Of a stretch of DNA of 64,000 nucleotides, positions 61,615 to 64,000 are shown piece by piece (position 1 is the stretch's first letter; each line of letters starts with the position of its first letter). This stretch comes from an uncultured Alphaproteobacteria bacterium (GTDB lineage: Bacteria > Pseudomonadota > Alphaproteobacteria > HIMB59 > GCA-002718135). The notes beneath the pieces are model-generated. The model was not told the origin of the DNA and made no database searches. It was given only the letters and a program-made list of their open reading frames with translations. The translations under genes and the position numbers were made by a program. The stretch is from assembly GCA_902590695.1 (NCBI GenBank), contig CACIXR010000001.1:120335-184334 (forward strand). Direction: 5' to 3'.

Positions 61615-62721
61615 TTACATAATGACATCGTGGACATTACTTTCGCGGGCTCCTGCTTTAGAAATAAAGACAAATTTACATTTGCCTTGCATTTTCTTAA
61701 TCGTTTTATGACCAGTGTAACCCATCGACGATTTTAAACCCCCAACAAGTTGATACGCTACATCTTCTATTTTACCTTTATATGTAACCATCCCTTCAAC
61801 ACCTTCTGCCACTAATTTTTTGGCATTCTTTGTTTCTTCTTGGGAGTATCGATCAAAAGACCCTTTTTGCATTGCTCCTACTGAACCCATACCTCTATAG
61901 GATTTAAATTTTTTACCTTTAATCGTTAATAATTTTCCTGGTGATTCTTCAGTGCCAGCAAATAAAGACCCTATCATACACGCGCTTGCACCGCCCGCTA
62001 TAGCTTTTGCAATATCACCTGATGTTTTTATTCCTCCATCTGCAATTACTGGAATTTTAAATTTTTTGGCAACTTGAAATGTTTCCATTACAGCGGAGAG
62101 TTGAGGAATACCAACACCAGTTACAACTCTTGTAGTACAAATTGATCCTGGTCCAATACCTACTTTAATAGCATCTACACCAGCACTAATTAAATCTGAT
62201 GCAGCTTTTTTTGTAGCAATGTTTCCAACTATGAGAGGTGTTTTCTTTAAAACTTTTTTTGCTTTTTCAATAAACTGTAAAGTCGTTTTCGTATGTGCAT
62301 GAGCAACATCAATAAAGACTATATCAACGCCGACTTTTAATAATTCTAATAGTCGTAAGTACGCATTATTTTCAACACCAATTGCAGCGCCCACTGCAAT
62401 CTTTCCATTAGAATTAATTACAGCATTTTGAAATTTTTTAGCGTTAACTTTAAAGCCATGAACTTTTTTAACTTCGCTTGCTTGTTTATCAATTGGCATA
62501 TTGCGGTGAATAACACCTAGACCACCATGTAGTGCTAGATTAATAGCCATTTTGTTTTCTGTCACTGTGTCCATGGCAGCAGAGAGTATTGGGATTTGTA
62601 ATTTTACTTTTCCAATCCTTACAGAAGTATCTACGTCTTTTGGTTTAATTTCAGAATATGCTGGTGAAAGCAAAACGTCATCAAAGGTAACGGAATAATT
62701 AGTATTTATCTGGTAAGCCAT
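61615..62721 (-). CDS. guaB: IMP dehydrogenase without CBS domains
   Basis: A 368-residue IMPDH barrel: [14 protein letters not shown] at the start, [29 protein letters not shown] with the catalytic Cys, [12 protein letters not shown] and the flap with SFDRYSQ and [11 protein letters not shown]. Canonical IMPDH has about 490 residues because a pair of CBS domains is inserted after the third beta strand; here only about 18 residues (around [11 protein letters not shown]) bridge that site. The motif pattern is that of IMPDH, not GMP reductase. The ATG at 62721 was preferred over upstream TTG codons. Confidence 0.92.
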   Translation of the reverse strand: MAYQINTNYSVTFDDVLLSPAYSEIKPKDVDTSVRIGKVKLQIPILSAAMDTVTENKMAINLALHGGLGVIHRNMPIDKQASEVKKVHGFKVNAKKFQNAVINSNGKIAVGAAIGVENNAYLRLLELLKVGVDIVFIDVAHAHTKTTLQFIEKAKKVLKKTPLIVGNIATKKAASDLISAGVDAIKVGIGPGSICTTRVVTGVGIPQLSAVMETFQVAKKFKIPVIADGGIKTSGDIAKAIAGGASACMIGSLFAGTEESPGKLLTIKGKKFKSYRGMGSVGAMQKGSFDRYSQEETKNAKKLVAEGVEGMVTYKGKIEDVAYQLVGGLKSSMGYTGHKTIKKMQGKCKFVFISKAGARESNVHDVIM

Positions 62722-62762
62722 TTCCAACAATATTTATTTTGTTTCGATTTGTAAAATAAATA

Positions 62763-62784
62763 GTTCAAATAATACTCTTTGAAC
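62763..62784 (-). terminator. hairpin between the GNAT-like gene and guaB
   Basis: GTTCAAA (62763-62769) pairs with TTTGAAC (62778-62784) with an 8-base loop. On the minus strand the stem is followed by a T-rich run (TATTTATTTT), giving an intrinsic terminator layout for the upstream gene. The stem is short and AT-rich. Confidence 0.45.
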
Positions 62785-62793
62785 CCCTATGTC

Positions 62794-63273
62794 TTAAATT
62801 TTATATTCGAAGTTCTGCGTTGTAGGGTTAATCTTAATTAATCTGGCACCATTACGAATATGATAGTGTGTAGCAACTGGAGTTAAAGGCGAAATAGTAA
62901 TGATGCTTTCAAATTGCTCTTTTGATTTAATATATTTTTGTAATTCTTTCATAATTTTTTTCCCTGCCCCTTTTTTAAAAGACCATAACGTATAGGCAAT
63001 TGGAATGGTTGCTTGATCTTCTTCAACACTCATTAAATCCATTTCTTTAATGGTTGCAGGTATTTCATTTGTAAAGGCAAAGCAGGCAATACCTTCAATA
63101 TCATCTTTATATTTGAGGCCAAATATTTTTCTTCCTTTTGAGGTACGAAAGTCATTATCCAGTTCAGGGCGTACTGGATCATCAGACGGATTAACACCAT
63201 CTAGTTCAACTAGCTCAGTTTTTTTGATCCAGCTAAAGAAATCAAACTCGTATTTGTATCTGCCAATTTTCAT
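62794..63273 (-). CDS. unknown protein with GNAT-like features
   Basis: A 159-residue protein that I do not recognise exactly. The segment AYTLWSFKKGAGKKIMKEL resembles the acetyl-CoA pyrophosphate loop of GNAT N-acetyltransferases, and HYHIRNGARLIKIN resembles the last GNAT strand-helix. Upstream, GIACFAFTNEIP and MSVEEDQATIPIAY could be the central strands. It has no signal peptide. It is placed between guaB and a short RNA unit, with no functional hint. The start ATG is followed by KIGRYKYEFDFF. Confidence 0.6.
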   Translation of the reverse strand: MKIGRYKYEFDFFSWIKKTELVELDGVNPSDDPVRPELDNDFRTSKGRKIFGLKYKDDIEGIACFAFTNEIPATIKEMDLMSVEEDQATIPIAYTLWSFKKGAGKKIMKELQKYIKSKEQFESIITISPLTPVATHYHIRNGARLIKINPTTQNFEYKI

Positions 63274-63380
63274 TTAAATTAATTGGAGTTTTATAAGATT
63301 TAGGAAATAAAGATAGTGAATTATATTCTTTTTAATTCATTTGCCAAATACTTTAGTATCAAATTTCACCAATATATTAT

Positions 63381-63407
63381 TTGAAAAAATAATTAGAATT
63401 TTATAAT
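63381..63407 (+). promoter_or_regulatory. candidate promoter for the short RNA unit
   Basis: TTGAAA (63381-63386) and TATAAT (63402-63407) with a 15-base spacer; a second TATAAT overlaps at 63408-63413. Transcription would begin near 63415-63420, just upstream of the small leader frame. The region 63274-63380 is very AT-rich and shows no other structure. Confidence 0.45.
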
Positions 63408-63445
63408 TATAATTGATCGTGCTCCCAAATAAAGGAGTTAAAAAA

Positions 63446-63466
63446 ATGAGTCCGCCAACACAATAA
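63446..63466 (+). CDS. possible leader peptide MSPPTQ
   Basis: ATG at 63446 is preceded by AAAGGAG at 63431-63437 with suitable spacing and encodes MSPPTQ then TAA. The same frame continues after the stop for 17 more codons (GWCPQPKPNKQFKQTFF) to a second TAA at 63518. Such a short frame ahead of a terminator suggests attenuation by translation, but no clear repeated regulatory codon is seen. Confidence 0.3.
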   Translation: MSPPTQ

Positions 63467-63553
63467 GGGTGGTGTCCACAACCAAAGCCAAACAAGCAAT
63501 TTAAGCAGACCTTTTTTTAAAAGGCCTCGCATTAGGTGATGAGCCGAATTTAT

Positions 63554-63580
63554 AAAACCCCCACATATGGGGGTTTTTTT
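63554..63580 (+). terminator. strong intrinsic terminator
   Basis: AAAACCCCC (63554-63562) pairs with GGGGGTTTT (63569-63577) around ACATAT, followed by more T residues. This is the clearest intrinsic terminator in the window and lies about 70 bases before the MATE start. Confidence 0.85.
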
Positions 63581-63648
63581 ATTCTTACTACTTGAACAAA
63601 TTATAAAAAACCTCAAAACGACTAACTAATAAAAATTCTATTCTTAAA

Positions 63649-64000
63649 ATGTCGTCAAAATCATCCATTCTAAATATTTTTAAATTATCTATCCCGATTT
63701 TCTTCGCAAATTTAGTCGTTCCTTTTGTAGCTATAGTTGATACAGGTTTAATGGGCAATCTTGATAATGCAAGTTACTTGGTTGCTACCAGTATTGCAGC
63801 AAGTATCTTCTCCATTCTTTTTGGCAGTTTTAGTTTTTTACGTTCAGGAACGGTAGGTATGATATCACAGGCAGATGGATCCAATGATTATGAAGAAATT
63901 ATAAATATTTTTTTACGTAATATTGCTTTTGTTATAATTATTTCCCTCTTATTAATTATTCTTCAAACATACATATATAATATTTCCTTATCTATTTTTG
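63649..64000 (+). CDS. MATE family efflux transporter, N-terminal part (cut by window end)
   Basis: The ATG at 63649 opens a frame that runs without a stop to the window end (117 codons visible). The sequence IFFANLVVPFVAIVDTGLMG and FGSFSFLRSGTVGMISQADG matches the first helices of DinF-type MATE exporters, including the conserved membrane Asp region and the FLR.GT.G..Q motif. It is a cation-coupled multidrug or metabolite exporter. The gene could be controlled by the terminator-ended leader upstream. Confidence 0.88.
   Translation, partial: MSSKSSILNIFKLSIPIFFANLVVPFVAIVDTGLMGNLDNASYLVATSIAASIFSILFGSFSFLRSGTVGMISQADGSNDYEEIINIFLRNIAFVIIISLLLIILQTYIYNISLSIF

Larger units (their letters stand above)
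63417..63580 (+). ncRNA. short structured RNA or leader ended by a strong terminator
   Basis: Between the GNAT-like gene and the MATE gene there are 375 bases without a normal gene. A likely transcript of about 160 bases contains a CTCC/GGAG helix near 63422-63437 (which would mask a ribosome site), the hairpin CCTTTT/AAAAGG (63510-63515 with 63519-63524), an imperfect GGCC-TC/GAGCC helix (63523-63545), and an intrinsic terminator. I could not match it to a known family (tested by eye: 6S, SRP RNA, tmRNA, common riboswitches). It may be a small RNA or an attenuating leader of the MATE gene. Confidence 0.5.

Noticed and set aside
61615..62721. GMP reductase in place of IMP dehydrogenase
   Set aside because: The short length fits GuaC, but the [17 protein letters not shown] and EGVEG..TYKG motifs are of IMP dehydrogenase type.
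63537..63548. Hammerhead-ribozyme-like TGATGAG..GAA core
   Set aside because: Stem II would be only two bases and no flanking stems I and III with a NUH cleavage site were found.
63407..63616. 69-codon minus-strand open frame over the short RNA unit
   Set aside because: It runs through the terminator hairpin and promoter-like boxes of the plus-strand unit and has no ribosome site or recognisable protein features.
1..64000. tRNA, rRNA, CRISPR array, insertion sequence or prophage
   Set aside because: Intergenic gaps were read by eye and no cloverleaf, spaced direct repeats, transposase or integrase was seen.

Overview
The window is strongly AT-rich (about 30% GC by eye), densely coding, and has short intergenic gaps and few transcriptional regulators. 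This is the style of a streamlined marine bacterium. Several signs point to Alphaproteobacteria: the divergent mutY / DUF721 (DciA-like) - dsbA-like - smc block, an Fo-only ATP synthase operon (atpI-B-E-F'-F) without the F1 genes, and glutamine riboswitches. The mix of a small genome style with many sugar genes fits the HIMB59/AEGEAN-169 type of marine alphaproteobacteria, but that placement is inference. No rRNA, tRNA, CRISPR array, insertion sequence or phage gene was seen.

Layout. 1-4.7 kb: end of an M16 peptidase, a DUF6494 protein, ogt, a class I glutamine amidotransferase, and a sugar isomerase / Gfo-Idh-MocA pair. 4.7-8.6 kb: two ammonium transporter genes, each behind a tandem pair of glutamine-riboswitch (glnA motif) aptamers, and each followed by a hairpin and a small unknown gene. 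8.6-11.7 kb: YqgE, a DsbD/ScsB-type thiol-disulfide protein and a peroxiredoxin. 11.7-14.5 kb: a CUT2-type sugar ABC transporter. 14.7-24.8 kb: a long same-strand run with two membrane fatty-acid-desaturase-like proteins, a ferredoxin reductase, a MocE-like Rieske ferredoxin, a divergent PanB homologue and a sterol-desaturase-family protein, continuing into SMP-30 lactonase, IlvD/Edd dehydratase, a PLP enzyme and a DHDPS-family aldolase. 24.8-34.8 kb: a divergent L-rhamnose-type uptake and non-phosphorylative catabolism locus (RhaS, RhaT-P-Q, SDR, rhamnose mutarotase, Gfo/Idh, RhmD, COG3618 lactonase, second enolase-superfamily dehydratase). 34.8-40.8 kb: hydroxyacid dehydrogenases, a serine hydrolase, an EamA exporter and XylB. 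40.9-43.7 kb: YceI, RnhA, ThrB, IspH. 43.8-50.9 kb: atp-smc-dsbA-dciA and divergent mutY. 51-62.7 kb: a concentrated purine cluster (purQ, fused purS-purL, purM, N, F, D, C, K, E and a CBS-less guaB). The end holds a GNAT-like protein, a short terminator-ended RNA unit and the start of a MATE exporter.

How it fits together. The 11-41 kb region reads as an uptake and oxidation island for deoxy-, acid or modified sugars: two CUT2 importers, dehydrogenases, two kinds of lactonase, three sugar-acid dehydratases and an aldolase, ending at pyruvate and lactate-level products handled by the hydroxyacid dehydrogenases. The best candidate for an undescribed system is the MocDEF-like diiron oxygenase operon at 14.7-24.8 kb. 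Its continuous gene order with sugar-acid enzymes suggests oxidative removal of a substituent (for example an O-methyl group) from a sugar or cyclitol before catabolism. The best regulatory finding is the pair of duplicated tandem glutamine riboswitches controlling two amtB genes that have no linked glnK.
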